In this document: piece by piece, positions 1 through 11,984 of the stretch
Numbering within the stretch: position 1 is the first letter of the stretch
Layout of the letters: every line of letters starts with the position of its first letter
DNA from: Callaeas wilsoni
Taxonomy: Eukaryota > Chordata > Aves > Passeriformes > Callaeidae
Reading direction: 5' to 3'
DNA length: 64,000 bases
NCBI GenBank assembly: GCA_013398955.1
Contig: VWPU01004984.1
Span: 62,001 to 126,000, forward strand
Made by a program: the position numbers and the translations under genes
Notes under the pieces: generated by a model
What the model was told of the DNA's origin: nothing
Databases searched by the model: none
The model's input: the letters and a program-made list of their open reading frames with translations, nothing else

Positions 1-36
1 AGCAGCACGATCTTCTCCGCGATGCCGAAGCCCTCA
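1..36 (-). CDS. possible partial exon at left edge
   Basis: On the minus strand a long polypyrimidine run (about 88-60) leads to CTCCCAGTTCCAG, a strong acceptor ending at 37. It is followed by sequence that, in the frame entered with two upstream bases, reads GFGIAEKIVLL up to the window edge. The peptide looks protein-like (amphipathic, no low complexity), but only about 12 residues are visible and I do not recognise the family. The frame entered with one upstream base gives an Arg/Ser/Cys-rich string that looks unnatural. It could be an exon of a leftward gene that starts in the CpG island at 37 kb, although the phase of that first exon does not match directly, so other exons would be needed in between. 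Confidence 0.3.
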
Positions 37-408
37 CTGGAACTGGGAGCACACGGGAGACGAGAGAGAGAGGAGAAGGAGCTGCAGTGGCACCGGGAGG
101 GGTGAGGGCAGCCCCCGTGCCCGTCGCTGGGGGCCACTCAGAGTGACCCTTCATTCCGACCCATCCCACCCAGCAGCACCAAGAGCTGCCCCGAGCACCA
201 AGAGCCTCCACACGCCCTGGAGGAGCCCATTTGGGAGAGCTGGGGTGAGCTGGGCCTGATTCCTGACACAGCCCAGCTCAGAGCCTCGGCACAAAAATGT
301 TTCCATTCTCTTTTCATGCCATTAAATAATGTTATTTTCCACGCAGAAGCATTTTGGGTTTCTTTCCTGTCATTTTTTCCCCTTTTTTTTTTCCCTCAAG
401 GTTTTAGT

Positions 409-668
409 ATCATAAAATCACAAAATGGTTTGGGTCGGAAGGGATCCTAAAACTCATCCCATTCCCACACCTCCCAGTGTCCCAGGCTGCTCCAAGCCCA
501 GTCCAACCTGGCCCTGGACACTTCCAGGGATGGGGCAGCCACAGCTGCTCTGGGAATTCCATCCCAGCCCCTCCCCATCCTCACGGCGAAGGAATTTTTT
601 CCGTGCAAGTAACCCAAATTTGCCCTCTTTCGTTTTGAACCCATCGCTCTTTGTCTGTCACTACAGTT
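409..668 (-). mobile_element. CR1 LINE 3' fragment
   Basis: Begins with the reverse-complement CR1 tail (ATCATAAAATCACAAAATGG, TTTGGGTCGGAAGGGATCC) and continues through CCAGGCTGCTCCAAGCCC, CACTTCCAGGGATGGGGCAGCC and CATCGCTCTTTGTCTGTCACTACAG. 5'-truncated and decayed; no reverse transcriptase remains. Confidence 0.88.
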
Positions 669-2394
669 CCTGACGTGATGTGACAAGGACTAATGGGTTC
701 AAACCTTCCTCAAGATGAGCATTTTACATCTTGAATTTTAAAATCTACATAATGTTTTGCCTTTGTCTCTCTTCCCTTCACTCTGTGCTACAAAACACAA
801 AACAGTCTGGCTCTTTTGTTTTGGTTTTTTTTTTTTTGTTTTTTTCCCTTTTTTTACTTATTAATTTCTCCAGAGTTAGGGAAAGGAAATAATTTTTTTT
901 CCAAGTGCCCAATTTCCCCCTACCCTGAGATCAATAATTTCTTTCAGTTAATGAAGAGGAAGAAAAGAAAAAGGAAGAATAACACAAAAACCCCCCACAA
1001 TGTCAGCCATATTTTAAATCCGCATTTCTACAAATTATCTGCTGTTTCAAAGAAAGTTTTTGGTTTTTCTTTTTTTTTCATAGCTCGCAAAGCAGGAAGG
1101 TAACACTCAGCATGCAATAAATTCCTCATAAACCTGGGGTTTTTTACAAAATTTTGAGCTATTTTTCCTCTAAAGCTATTTCTAATTATACATCCTGAAT
1201 AAACTGCATCCTACACCTTCACTTTACATTCCACAGGTGAGAACGGGGGCTTTTCCTCTTATCAAGTGTTGCTGGAGATAAACTGGCATTAAAAGTAACA
1301 CTTGACACTAACTCAGCAGGGAAATTTCTTCTCAGCCTACAGAGCCGGTGTTGGACACCCAGGATTAATGTTGTGACATTGTTCAGGTAATTGAAAAATG
1401 GAACTGTTATTCTGCTTTACCTTGAGCGACTCTGGGGTCACTTTTTATTTACTGAACAACATCCCGGGCTTTTTACACTTTATCTCGCTGAATTCTCCTG
1501 ATTTGGAGGAAAGCTAAAAAACGATTAGAGCCTGCTGGCACACAGAGATTTTGAGTTTTACCCATCCAGACAAGCAAAGGAGCACAGCCCTGAGCCACAC
1601 CTCACCAGACGTTGCTTGAGGGGTTTCTCACCTTCAGCCGGACTAGGGAGGAGTTCTGAACCCACATTTCCCACCCTGCGCCCCACAGGCCACCCTGCCC
1701 CGAGGGTGGTGGCATCCTGGTGGCATCCCTGGAGGTGCCTGGTCCCAACCCAGGCTCTGAGCGCAGCCCAGCAGGGCAGGAACTCCCACTGGCACGTTTG
1801 TGAGGGGAACACTTGCCCTGAAAACAGTTTTGGAAGTATTTCTCTCGTGCCATGTTGCACCGCTCCCCTGGGGAACGTTAAACAGGCAGATGCCTCACTG
1901 GGGGTGCAGGGGGGATTTCATCAGGGCTGTTTCTGCCTTTGGAATAATCCATCATCGAGCAGGAATACGCGTTAATTATTCACTCTTAGTAATTCCAAGT
2001 TGTTAATAATGGAAGAAGTGGATATTGCTGTAAATTAAAATCAATGGTTTGCATAACATCTTTTATCAAATCGGAGTGCTCTGGCTTCCAAGCTTTGCTT
2101 CCCTGTTTAATAAAGCAGAGATTGATGGGTTTGCTATTATGAGGAAATGAGATTCAGGCAAAATGATTGCTGGTTAGTAGGAATATAGAAATCACTTAAA
2201 GAAAAAGGTGAAATACTGATGGGGAATGAATGCTTAAAACCCACATATGGACTTATTTAAAAAGCTCTTCTGCATAGTCATTAATGTGAAAGTAAAAAAA
2301 TAGGGTAATTACTTTTTCGAGCTCAATTTTCACTTTCCTGTAAACACCCCAACTTTTCTAAATGAGCTCAAGTGCTTTTGCATATTTTATGCGG
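669..2394. other. non-coding, AT-rich
   Basis: T-rich runs near 820-850 and AT-rich sequence throughout. No exon, RNA gene or repeat recognised. Confidence 0.7.
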
Positions 2395-2636
2395 CAATTA
2401 AAGAGCACGGATCAGTCAAGGGCGTCAGAGCGCGCACATCGCTCCGGTTCTCATCAGCCGGCAGCGCCTGCCCTCCCCGGCAGCGCAGAGGGAAAATCCC
2501 CGCTGAGCAGCCCCGAGCCGAGAGCACCGAACTCCCGCAGGAGCGAGAGAGTCGGGGCCGGAGAAACAGTGCCGGGCTTGGGGCAGAGGAGCGGAGCTGA
2601 GAGAAGGACGGCAGAACTCTGCCTGCACAGGGAGCC
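2395..2636. other. CpG-rich block beside a minisatellite
   Basis: About 240 bases with many CpGs in an otherwise AT-rich region, directly after an AT-rich conserved-looking stretch with TTTTGCATATTTTATGC (2377-2393). It runs straight into the 22-bp minisatellite. It could be a small CpG island or the ancestral sequence from which the array grew. An open frame crosses both, but it is not convincing as a protein. Confidence 0.35.
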
Positions 2637-3440
2637 GGGAGCATCCCCAGGGACCGCAGGGAGCATCCCCAGGGACCGCAGGGAGCATCCCCAGGGACCG
2701 CAGGGAGCAACCCCAGGGACCGCAGGGAGCATCCCCAGGGATGGCAGGGAACATCCTCAGGGACCGCAGGGAGCATCCCCAGGGATGGCAGGGAGCAACC
2801 CCAGGGAACATCTCCAGGGACCGCAGGGAACATCCCCGGGGAGGACGGGGAACAACCCCAGGGACCGCGGGGAGCAGCCCCAGGGACCGGAGGGAGGATC
2901 CCGAGGGAGGGCAGGGGAAGACCTCAGGGACCGAAAGGAGCACCCCCAGGGACCGCAGGGGGCAACCCCAGGGACGGCAGGGTACAACCCCAGGGACCGC
3001 GGGGAGCAGCCCCAGGGAACATCCCCAGGGATCGCAGGGAGCATCCCCAGAGATCATCCCCAGGGACGGCAGGGAACATCCCCAGGGATCACAGGGAGCA
3101 TCCCCAGGGACGGCAGGGAACATCCCCAGGGATCACAGGGAGCATCCCCAGGGATGGCAGGGAGCATCCCCAGGGGTGGGAGGGAGCATCCCCAGGGACA
3201 GCAGGGAGAATCCCCGGGGACCGCAGGGAGCATCATCCTCAGGGATCACAGGGACCATCCCCAGAGATGGCAGGGAGCATCCCCAGGGACCGCAGGGAGC
3301 ATCCCTGGGGACCGCAGGGATCACAGGGACCATCCCCAGAGATGGCAGGGAGCATCCCCAGGGATGGCAGGGAACATCCCCAGGGAACATCCCCAGGGAT
3401 CACAGGGAGCATCCCCAGGGACCGCAGGGAGCATCCCGAA
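2637..3440. repeat. 22-bp GC-rich minisatellite, about 36 copies
   Basis: Tandem array with a 22-bp unit built on GGGAGCATCCCCAGGGA followed by a variable five-base part (CCGCA, TGGCA, CGGCA or TCACA). Some units are shortened or fused, for example near 2800, 3020 and 3380. Because 22 is not a multiple of 3, all frames stay open over long distances, giving long but meaningless ORFs on both strands (Gly/Pro/Arg/Gln/Asp-rich on plus, Pro/Cys/Gly-rich on minus). Confidence 0.95.
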
Positions 3441-4481
3441 CAAGGCAGGTGCTCAAGCCTCGCCGGAGATTAAACCTCGCAGCAGTGGGAGCCTAGGAAA
3501 GAGCTTTCCTCTTGATTTCACAGTGCCCTGAGCGCGTGGGGAATACCGGGAAGGGTTGGATTGCTTTGCTTCCAACCATGGCTTTTCCCTCCGTATTTCG
3601 CGGAGGGCTTTAACCACAAATAAGCTGTCATCTGCCTCTCCTCTTTGCTACTTCCCTGATTATTCCTAGGCATAAAAAAATCATTAGGTCTTAAGCACCT
3701 AGAAATCAAGACAAGTGATTTTATGAGTAAACCTGTTAATGTGTCTCAGTAGAGGAAAATGACAATAGGGAAGAGATTATTCGATCTCTGCCTTCCCAGC
3801 TGTTACCACATCCTTCTTTAAAATATTAATCAGCATTAATCCAGAAGCATTTAATTTCCTTTAATGCCTTTAAATGCTACACTGCCTCTGCTGCCTCACT
3901 TCAGCCCGTGCAGATGGCAGGACAACTCCTAACAGACTCCAATCAATTATGTCCTTCACTTCTGTTTTAGAAACAGATTGAAATTAATTAAAGTATTGAC
4001 GAGCCAGGAATAAACAGCATTCCACGTATCAAAACAACTCCGTCATATGACTCGTTTATTTGAGTGGTTTTTTGAAAAAAATTTAATAAATCGTGGCGGT
4101 GGGGTGGGAGGGAAGGGATGAGGTTTTCTCCTTTTGTGCTGGTTCGAAACAAAACTCCTGATAACATCACCAAACCCTGCACCTCCGCTCCAAGAAGAAC
4201 CTCCCGGAGGCTGAAACCTGCGGTACTTCAGAGAATGAAGTGTTTTAAGCAGCTGATAACACTGATTAAAACCAATTGTCAAGATGAAGCAAAGAAGACA
4301 GGCTATTTAAATGTTTTTTAAATTGCCGTGTGTGGGCTGGCGCAGTCAATCAGAGCGCGCTGGGAGCGCTCTCCCGTTTGGGAACCGGGACCTGCTGGAG
4401 CTGCCAGACACGGGGGGACCTCGGGAGACACCGGGACCGCAGCGGGGGCTCCAGTCCTGCTCCCACCTCAGGCTCTGGCAC
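3441..4481. other. non-coding
   Basis: Mixed AT-rich sequence. A short CpG-richer stretch (4335-4450) leads into the CR1. No gene supported. Confidence 0.65.
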
Positions 4482-5460
4482 TGAATCCTGCAATATCCTG
4501 AGCTGGAATTGCCGCAGGATCGTCCAGTGCAGCCCCTGCCCTGCCCAGACCCCCAACAGCCCCACCCTGGGCATCCCTCCGGGCAGTGTCCAAACTCCCC
4601 TGGAGCTCTGACAGCCTCGGGGCCGAGACCGTTCCCTGGGGAGCCTGGGCAGTGCCCGGCACCCTCTGTGGGAAGCACCTGCCCTGATCCCCAACCTAAA
4701 CCTGCCCTGATACCCGACCTACACCTGCCCTGATACCCGACCTAAACCTGCCCTGATACCCGACCTACACCTGCCCTGATACCCGACCTAAACCTGCCCT
4801 GATACCCGACCTACACCTGCCCTGATACCCGACCTAAACCTGCCCTGATACCCGACCTACACCTGCCCTGATACCCGACCTAAACCTGCCCTGATACCCG
4901 ACCTACACCTGCCCTGATACCCGACCTAAACCTGCCCTGATACCCGACCTACACCTGCCCTGATACCCGACCTAAACCTGCCCTGATACCCGACCTACAC
5001 CTGCCCTGATACCCGACCTAAACCTGCCCTGATACCCGACCTACACCTGCCCTGATACCCGACCTAAACCTGCCCTGATACCCGACCTACACCTGCCCTG
5101 ATACCCGACCTAAACCTGCCCTGATACCCGACCTACACCTGCCCTGATACCCGACCTAAACCTGCCCTGATACCCAACCTAAACCTCCCCTGGCCCAGCT
5201 CCAGCCCTTCCCTGGGTCTGTCCCTGCCACGGAGAGCAGAGATTGGAGCTGCAGCCCCTGAAAAGTCTCCCTTCTCTCCTCTTCTCCAGCTGAACAATCC
5301 CAGAGCTCTCAGCTGCTCCTCCACGGCCTCTCCAGACCCTTCCCCATGCCTGTGTCCCTCCTTGGGAGGTTCTCCCAAGCTTTAGAGATATTTTTTCCAT
5401 TGTTGGTGCCCAAACTGCACCCAGGACTGGAGGTGAGGCCCAGAGCCAGGCTCACACACA
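4482..5460 (-). mobile_element. CR1 LINE fragment interrupted by a minisatellite
   Basis: The left part (4482-4677) has the CR1 reverse-complement landmarks CCCTGGGCATCCCT, CTGGAGCTCTGACAGCCTC and TTCCCTGGGGAGCC. The right part (5180-5460) resumes with CCTAAACCTCCCCTGG, CTCTTCTCCAGCTGAACAA and CCAAACTGCACCCAGGACT. The two parts are collinear in the CR1 3' region, so one insertion was later split by expansion of an internal segment (4678-5184). Confidence 0.9.
4678..5184. repeat. 23-bp minisatellite expanded within CR1, alternating as 46-bp dimers
   Basis: About 22 units of 23 bp of the form CCTGCCCTGATACCCGACCT plus a three-base ending. The ending alternates strictly AAA, ACA, AAA, ACA, so the true higher-order period is 46 bp. 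The first and last units carry CCCAAC/CCAAC, like the CR1 ancestor, while inner units carry CCCGAC. Expansion therefore started from one CR1 segment, and the inner dimer was then homogenised. Confidence 0.95.
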
Positions 5461-6204
5461 GGGCACGAGGGGCTCCGAGTGCCAAACCCGGGAACCCGCG
5501 AGCTCTCTGCTGCTCCCTGCACTCTCCTCAGCTGGCAGCAGCAGAAGTTCTGGCCTTTGCTCCGTGGAAATTGGATCTGGGGCTGAAAACTCATCCTGGA
5601 CCATGAGATGCTTTATCATGGTCTGAGACACAGAGCGAGGCAGGAGTTTGCACTTGGGGAATGAGGGAGGAAATAAAGGCAGCCCCGGGGAGCTTTGGGC
5701 TCTGCATAAACCCGGGGGCTCTCCCTGCAGGGGAAGGAACTGGCCCGGCAGACACTTCTGTCTGCTCCTCCCGCAGGGCAGGATAGAGCCCTGGCTCTGC
5801 TCTCCCAGGCAGCAGATCAGGAGTTACATAATTCACACCCACACACGCGCAGATATCGCTGCAGGGCTGATGTATGTGAGTACAATCCTCAAAACCCATT
5901 AGACTGTCACCTAAAATATAAGCTAAAATTAACTTATGAAATCAGCATGAGATTAAGATCACAGTATTTACACGGAGCAAAGGCAGCTGCTGCAACTGCT
6001 TTGTTTTGCATCCTGTAACAACTTCCACAGGAGAGCCCTTGTGCCACCCAGATCCCACCCTGACACATCCACCTGGACTCAGCAGCACCTCGGATTATTC
6101 TTTGTTCCTTATAAGATATTTGCAAGCCCTCAAATTCCAGTCCAACTGTCCCCTTCACGTGCTGAACGTTCCCCTTTTGTTTTCACACCAGCACCACTTT
6201 GGGA
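5461..6204. other. non-coding
   Basis: Unique sequence between two CR1 copies. I see no exon or repeat. Confidence 0.65.
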
Positions 6205-6650
6205 TATGCAGCACAGGGAGGATGTGGAGCTGCTGGAGCCAGTCCAGAGGAGGCACCAGGATGCTCAGAGGGATGGAGCAGCTCTGCTGGGAGAGTTGGG
6301 ATTGCTCAGACCGGAGAAGTTTCAGGGGGGACCTAATTGTGGCCTTCCAGGACCTGAAGGAGCTATGAGAAAGATGCAGAGAGACGATTTACAAAGGATG
6401 GAGGGACAGGACACGGGGCAATGGCTTCCCACTGCCAGAGGGCAGGGATAGATGGGATATGGGGAAGGAATTCTTCCCAGAGCAGCTGTGGCTGCCCCTG
6501 GATCCCTGGCAGTGTCCCAGGCCAGGCTGGATGGGGCTGGGAGCACCCTGGGACAGTGGGAGGTGTCCCTGCCCTGGCAGGGGTGGCACTGGATGAGTTT
6601 GAAGGCCCCTTCCAACTCAAACCATTCTGTTTTTCTCTGATTCTGTGCAG
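6205..6650 (+). mobile_element. CR1 LINE 3' fragment
   Basis: Plus-oriented CR1 with GATGTGGAGCTGCTGGAGCC, CAGAGGAGGCACCAGGATGC, GGGACAGGACACGGGGCAATGG, TTCTTCCCAGAGCAGCTGTGG and the 3' end CCTTCCAACTCAAACCATTC followed by a TTCTGTTTTTCTCTGATTCTG tail. Truncated at the 5' end. Confidence 0.92.
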
Positions 6651-9600
6651 AGTCAGAGTACTCTAATGGGGTTATCAAACACTCCACAACAATGAAAAAC
6701 CCCAAATCCCTGACTTAGGCGGGGATTTAGACACACTGCACAGCACGGCAGGCACGTTGTAGCAATCATTCCTCCTTTGTCAACGCTGAATAAAACCAAA
6801 GATCAAACACTCCTTTAATCAGAAATGTCTTGATCAGGTCCTAATTAGAACTGCTCGTCAGAAGTGAGTCCACAGCCTCTCCCAAACTGCACAGCAGTTT
6901 AATGATGAACAGAGGATGATGCAAGAAGCAGAAAAGCAATCCTGACTTTTGGTGTATATTCCATAATCATAATGTGGTTATCCCCTATTTTCTAAGTGAC
7001 AAAATTAGAAAATTGCCTCTCTCCTGCCACACACAAGGCTGAACGTTCAACAAAAAACACCACAGAGCTGTGCTCAGGAGAGCTGACGGAATGAAGCACC
7101 AAATTTCAAATATTCTCATTAATTGTCATTAATTTCCCTTCCATATCCTCCAGGTGTTGAAGGCAGCGTCCAGGATGTATTTCTGCACAAGAATCCTTGT
7201 AATTTGGTTATTGTACAGAATAATTTTACCTCACGGAGACACGAGCACATCACCATTACACACGTGTACAACTCAGGCGTTATCTCAGGAGTTCAGAAAC
7301 ACGGAGTGACTGGATGCAGATCCATGACATGACCCCCTCTGGCACAGAGTGCCAAAATAAAGGTTTAGGCTCATGCTAAACATACTCTGAGTGCCCAGAT
7401 TTCTCACAGAATTGAGAAATTGAGAATTATTGCCTCCTGCAATAACCAAGTGCAGAACTGGGGTGCACAGAGCCCACAGCTCTTCAGGACTTGGGCTGCT
7501 GCTCCTGGGCTAAATTGCTCTTATTATGCCTTTTCCTGTAAAAAACCCCACAAAATTAGCCCTGCCCTATGCCCAGAGATTCACTACCTCTTGATCAAAA
7601 CGTCCTCAGGCAGTTCTTAGTCATTCTCAGCATTCTCATTCTGACTTCTCTTTCTCGAACCTTTGTTCCCATCTTTGCCCAAAGCCTGGGACTTCCACGA
7701 TTTTCAAATCAGAAACCATGAAGGTCCTGCTCTGCTTTTTCAAACAATATTTGCAGTCAGGAAAATATTGTTAAATGAGAGGCATTTAGTCAAGACCCTT
7801 GGAAGGGTCCTGGCATGAGGCTGGGTATTAAAATAGCCAGGCTGTGCCCTTTCCCCACAGCTTGTTTACACCTTGGACAGCAAAAGACAAATACAGCTAT
7901 TGGCTGTCTAACTTCTAATATTTCCTGGAGAGTTTCCCAGTTTCAAGCCTCCAGAGGAACAAAAAAGTCCCTTGCAGCTACCCCTGCTAATGGAAGACTT
8001 GGCACAGACAGGATAAAACGCTGATTTCCAGAACACATTTCATTCGGGACCCCCCCAGAACCCCTGTGTGACTCCGAGCCACACAAAAACCAGTTCCCAG
8101 CTCATTTTGAGCTTTACCACAAAGACCAGAGTTCGGTAAAGATCATTCCAGTGGTGGCAGCCAGAAACCTTCCAGGCCCTGATGTTCACCAGCTCATTTT
8201 TATGGCCCTCACTCGTGTGTGGAGGCTCCAGACAGGTGTCCTTACTAAGCAAGGACATGGAATGTCCTTGATTCCACAGCAGGGCACTTAAATTCCTTGT
8301 TTTATTTAAACCTCCTTCTACATCCCCAGCTAAGTGCATGTTCTGAATACTCTCCACAAAAGCCTCATCGCATTTCTCACTTCAAATAAACAAGACGGGA
8401 GGTCAAGGTGCTTTGAGGATGGGAAGTGCAGGCTCTCAGCTCGGATGGATCCCAGATGGAAGCCAGATGCCACCCAGGAGTCAGGACCAGCACATTTCTC
8501 CAGCCTGGGAGGCTCTGGGAGTGTTTGTTAATCGTGTTTAATTGCGGCTAAGCAGCGCAGGAGCTTCCAGCAGGAACCTGCTCGTCTGCAGAAGTCCCTG
8601 ATTCCTGGAAACAGCCACTCCTGGGGAGGAGGGCAGGGCAAAGGGAGAGGTGTCCTTGAAATGACCTGGAGGGGTCTTGGTGGCATCAGGGACGGACTCT
8701 GCACTCACAGGTTCCACGAGCTCCAAGTCTGATCCACAGCTGGGAACTCTGGGAACTGGGACTGCCTCTCCCAGCTGGCTCAGCACAGGCTGATCTTAAA
8801 AATGTGTTTCATGAGAACGGATCCCTTGCCAATAAATCACCCCCTGATCTCCTGGGCCCACAGGTCTGTGCCTTTCCCTGCCACTGAAGGGGCTCGTTCT
8901 GCAGCTGCACTCACATTCCGTCCGGAGCAGGTGACCTGCTCCCCAGGCTGCATTCCCGGGAAAGATCTCGCACCAGCACCTCGGGACTGTCTTCCCCCGC
9001 TTCTCCAAAAGCAACTCCAGGAATGTGAACTCACTGAGAGGAGCAGAGCCGTTCCACCCAGAGCCCATCCCAAGGTTCTGACACAACATCACATCTGTCC
9101 TGGGAGGAGCCCCAGCTCTGCTGATGTGACTTTTGGTGCCCTGCGGACCCTCGCAGCCCCAGGCCCGTCTCTCAGGACCCCCTGACATCCCCTCCCAGCT
9201 TCCTTACTCACCCCTGAGCACAGCTGGTTCAAGAGCTCCCAAATGCAGGGATAAACTGAGTTCTGCCAGCCTCATGCTGAGGGTCAGCTCTGGAAAGTCG
9301 AGGAAGATGTCCTGCAAAGCCCTGGGCAAAAGCTGGCAATAAGGTCCAGCCCATTTTTGCCAAGCCCTGGAGCCGGGCCTGCCCCAGGATATCCCAGTCT
9401 TTAGGATGATTTTCACATCCTTCCATAGCCTTTTCCAGATCACTCGCTGCCCCTCTGTGCAGAGACGCTGATGCTAAAGGTGTGATGCAAGACATCAAAA
9501 AGTTCATTTTTCTGGCCCGGCTTTTAGTCCAGGGGATTTTCATGTGCACAGATTGCTCTAATAAAACCAGGTGAAACCTCACAGAAGTGTGTGATGGCCT

Positions 9601-10227
9601 GACCTCCCCGTGGGGCTGGGCACAAACCCACCCAGGAGCTGCCCCTCTGCACCCTCCAACTTTATTTAGAGTCTGTGTCTCCCTCGCTGCACAGCTGCCA
9701 TCAGGGAGCACACTATTAATTTGCAGAAGCTGGAGCCAGGCTTAAAAACTCCATTAATTAAGTGTTGGCGGAGGTGTTTGGAAAGATGTTCCCATAAATA
9801 TAGTGCTTTAAAGTGTTTCCCTAGAAACTGAGAAAAGAGTTGAACAATATGAAAAATACCCAGGCTGATGACTCCCCCATGGAGCAGTGCCTGGGCTGGA
9901 GGGAGCATTTAGGAAAGAGAACTTTTTTCCCGAGGTTTTTTTGGCTACTGGAAATTTTTGGCTGGTAGCACACAAAAATGTGAAAGTGAGCCTCTTCATC
10001 GTTCCTTGCTTCCCTGTGCCCTCCTGCTTTGCCCTGGTGTTGGCAGGTGGGGAATGCTCTGTGAACTCTGTGGCTGCAGATTCAGAGATGGCCCAGGGGT
10101 CTGAGCGCTCCCAGGCTCTGGATTCCTCCCCCAGCGTCCCTGCTGTGCCCAACCAGCCCAGCACCTCCAGGCACAGAGAGGACAGACCTGGCAAACGCCA
10201 CAGCCTCTTTCAACTGGCTCCTTAGAA
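6651..10227. other. non-coding, 3.6 kb
   Basis: Short ORFs only, none protein-like. No tandem repeat or CR1 recognised. Confidence 0.65.
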
Positions 10228-10645
10228 CATTTCATGGAATCGCTGAGGTTGGAAAATCCCTCCAGGATCATCGAGTCCAAGCTGTGCCCAATGTCCACCT
10301 TGTCCCCAACCTGGAGGGATGTTCCTGGGACACCTCCAGGGATGGGCACTCCAAACCTCCCTGGGCAGCCCCTCCCAAGGCCTGAGCACCCTTTCCCTGG
10401 AGCAATTCCTGCTGATGCCCAACCTGAGCCTCCCCTGGCCCGGCCTGAGGCCGTTCCCTCTCCTCCTGCCCCTGTTCCCTGGAGCAGATCCCAAATCCCC
10501 CCCGGCTGCCCCCTCCTGTCAGGGAGTTGTGCAGCGCCACAAGGTCCCCCCTGAGCCTCCTTTTCTCCAGGCTGAGCCCCTTTCCCAGCTCCCTCGGCCG
10601 CTCCTGGTGCTCCAGCCCCTTCCCCAGCCTGGGGAACCAGGTGGA
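10228..10645 (-). mobile_element. CR1 LINE 3' fragment
   Basis: Reverse-complement CR1: TTCATGGAATCGCTGAGGTT, TCATCGAGTCCAAGCTGTGC, ACACCTCCAGGGATGGGCAC, CTCCCAAGGCCTGAGCACCC, CTTTTCTCCAGGCTGAGCCC. Same subfamily as the copies at 22206, 34301 and 44727 (share TCCAAGCTGTGCCC and the GATGGGCACTCCAAACCTCC block). Confidence 0.92.
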
Positions 10646-11984
10646 CAGGACAGGGTTTGGCAGAAAATCTTCTCAATCAGTTAATTTATCTCTGCAGAAA
10701 TGCAAGAACAAATCCCCTTCTGGATGGATGCTGCTGACATTACAGAAGGATTAGAGCTGCTCTTCCCTCGGAAAGGGAGATCTTGCCTTGGAAAGGGAAG
10801 GAGGAAGAGAGCTCTAGGCCGACTGTGGCCTGTTAAATGACATTTTATAGCCCGTTATTTCTCACCTAAACAGAAGTGTGATCAAAGGACTTGAGATAAA
10901 CAGCGATTTAATGAGTCCAAGAGTAGAAGCTGGAGAGGTTTTGAAAAGAGCTTGTGTACACACAAGAATAAACACTTCTATTGCAACCTGCTGGAGGCAT
11001 CCTAAGCTCTTTGCGTTCCATGAATCCCCACTGCCAGGGCACTTGGAGTGCACAAACTCTTCCCGAAATTCGAATAAATTCCTACACTTTGGGTCATTTT
11101 AGTGCCTATTTTGTTGCAACCTCTCTGCCCCCAGCCCAGCTCTTGTTCCCCCCAGCCCTCACGAGTGGCTGGCAGTGTCCTGAGCAAGGGGGGCTGAGGG
11201 CACAGCCCAACTCCTGTCCTAGGACATCCCTGGGGCTCCAGGGATGGGTCTTTGCATCCCTCTCGCTCCCTCTGTGACTCTTGCTCCTGTTTCTCCCAGG
11301 TTTGGATGGGGACAGGAGATCGAGGACCTTCCCTGCCTCCTCCTGCCTGCGCACAGCACCTGGTGCCAAATCCATGCCAGAGGCAGCCACCAGCAGCTCC
11401 ACTTCCCGTGATCCGCAGGGAAAAGGAGCCTCCTGAGCCAGCACAGCAAACTCCAGGGTTTGGGACTCGCCCAAACACACAATTCCCTCCCAAGGGCACG
11501 GGTGGAGGTCTGTTGTCAGGACCAGTGTTCCCCGTGCCCCTGTACCAGGGATTTGGGTTAAAAAATGGGATCTTTTCTTTGCTTCGGAACGAACACAACC
11601 AATCCAACCAATTTGATTCCTTGTTCCCTCACCTTGCTGCTCATTCCTCAAAGTCAAGATAAGATTAATGAGCCTCACACAGAACTGCTGGAGGGCTCTG
11701 CACTTATCAAGCCACAAAAATACCTTCAGCAACAAACTGAGAAAACTAAAGCTGATAAAGCCAAGTTTGGAAGCAATTAACATCGCTCTAAAATTCAGCT
11801 GGTTTAGGGGCTCGGCTTAAAAATAAAAAGCAATTACTGCTGTGGCAAACTGAAAGAATACATTGTTTTTCCATAGCTGATTTAGCAAGGGGAGTCTGCC
11901 TTCACCAGCAGCTACAGTAAGAAGGGGTTTGGAAAAGCTGCACTAAAGGTGCTGGTGATTTTTTTCCAGCTGTTTACCCAGACT
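10646..11984. other. non-coding
   Basis: No exon or repeat recognised. ORFs on both strands around 11000-11780 overlap each other and lack protein-like composition. Confidence 0.6.

Noticed and set aside
2362..3531. 389-codon frame and its overlapping companions
   Set aside because: Most of the length is translation of the 22-bp minisatellite. Frames on both strands are equally open.
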